Assembly: GCA_029204225.1 (NCBI GenBank)
Contig: MU833242.1
Coordinates: 1 to 59,101 of the forward strand
Length of the DNA: 59,101 nucleotides
Direction: 5' to 3'
From: Diphasiastrum complanatum
Taxonomy: Eukaryota; Streptophyta; Lycopodiopsida; Lycopodiales; Lycopodiaceae
Positions 58,761 to 59,101 of this stretch are shown piece by piece. Both the position numbers and the translations under genes were made by a program. Below the pieces are notes generated by a model. It searched no databases. It saw only the letters and a program-made list of their open reading frames with translations, and had not been told where the DNA came from. Positions within the stretch are counted from its first letter, which is position 1. Every line of letters begins with the position of its first letter.

Positions 58761-59101
58761 TCCACCGTTCGGAGGGTTTGCGGACCTCAAGACAACTCTA
58801 ACCCTAGTTAATAAGTGAGAGGGATTTGGCACCCCTGTGTGTGTAAGTCCAACCCGATGATCACATAGAGATTTGATTAGCTGAAAGTCAACAAAATGAC
58901 TTTAGGCCTTTTTGCGAGACTAATAATGTCGCAGGGCCTAAATGTCAATTTAGTGAATAAAGTTGGGTTTCCCTCCAATTTGGATGGTCCCACACTCTTT
59001 TTAAATTTGAATAATTAGGGAGGCAGAAATGGACCAATAGGATTCAGAGGCCAGGGTCCTCTTCTCTACTATACGAAGGGACCAAACTCGAGTTCCTATT
59101 A
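58761..59101. other. Unassigned sequence at right window edge
   Basis: No feature recognised. Confidence 0.4.

Overview
Nuclear DNA of a seed plant with a large, repeat-filled genome. A gymnosperm (conifer-like) source is the best guess, because one housekeeping gene has introns of 9.8 and 15.7 kb packed with old retrotransposons. That is inference from architecture; no species-diagnostic sequence was recognised. Only two genuine host genes were found, both on the + strand. The rest is transposable elements, their fragments, and unassigned AT-rich sequence.

Gene 1 (8159-38108) is a complete UPF3 gene, a core nonsense-mediated decay factor. Ten exons were reconstructed by hand. All phases agree and give 698 codons plus TAG. 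Exons 2-5 (18314-19191) and 6-10 (34854-38108) form two compact clusters. Intron 1 (8521-18313) holds a Ty3/gypsy copy with a second, opposite-strand gypsy inserted into its reverse-transcriptase region, then copia gag and RNase H fragments. Intron 5 (19192-34853) holds a hAT-like element, a rearranged copia 3' end, two inverted copies of a non-autonomous LTR element carrying an unidentified ORF, a 648-bp TRIM, and decayed copia and gypsy pieces. Intron 3 appears to use a GC donor. A seven-codon uORF stops on the UPF3 start codon (TGATG).

Gene 2 (50312-52207) is an intronless RKF3-like receptor kinase with a Cys-rich ectodomain, one membrane span and an RD-type kinase domain. A 49-bp tandem duplication across its start region leaves an extra ATG that opens a four-codon uORF.

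Outside the genes: 1-5826 is a fairly young minus-strand copia element cut by the left window edge. 7469-7865 is a short array of tRNA-like (SINE-head) units. 38513-40263 is a hAT-like element carrying a nested long-inverted-repeat element with a GC-rich core. 42523-44078 is a copia derivative in which gag is joined directly to RNase H. 46238-46335 is a perfect GA repeat. 48605-48890 holds two opposed tRNA-derived SINE-like heads. 57372-58760 is a plus-strand copia remnant. No CRISPR array, rRNA gene or convincing functional tRNA gene was seen.
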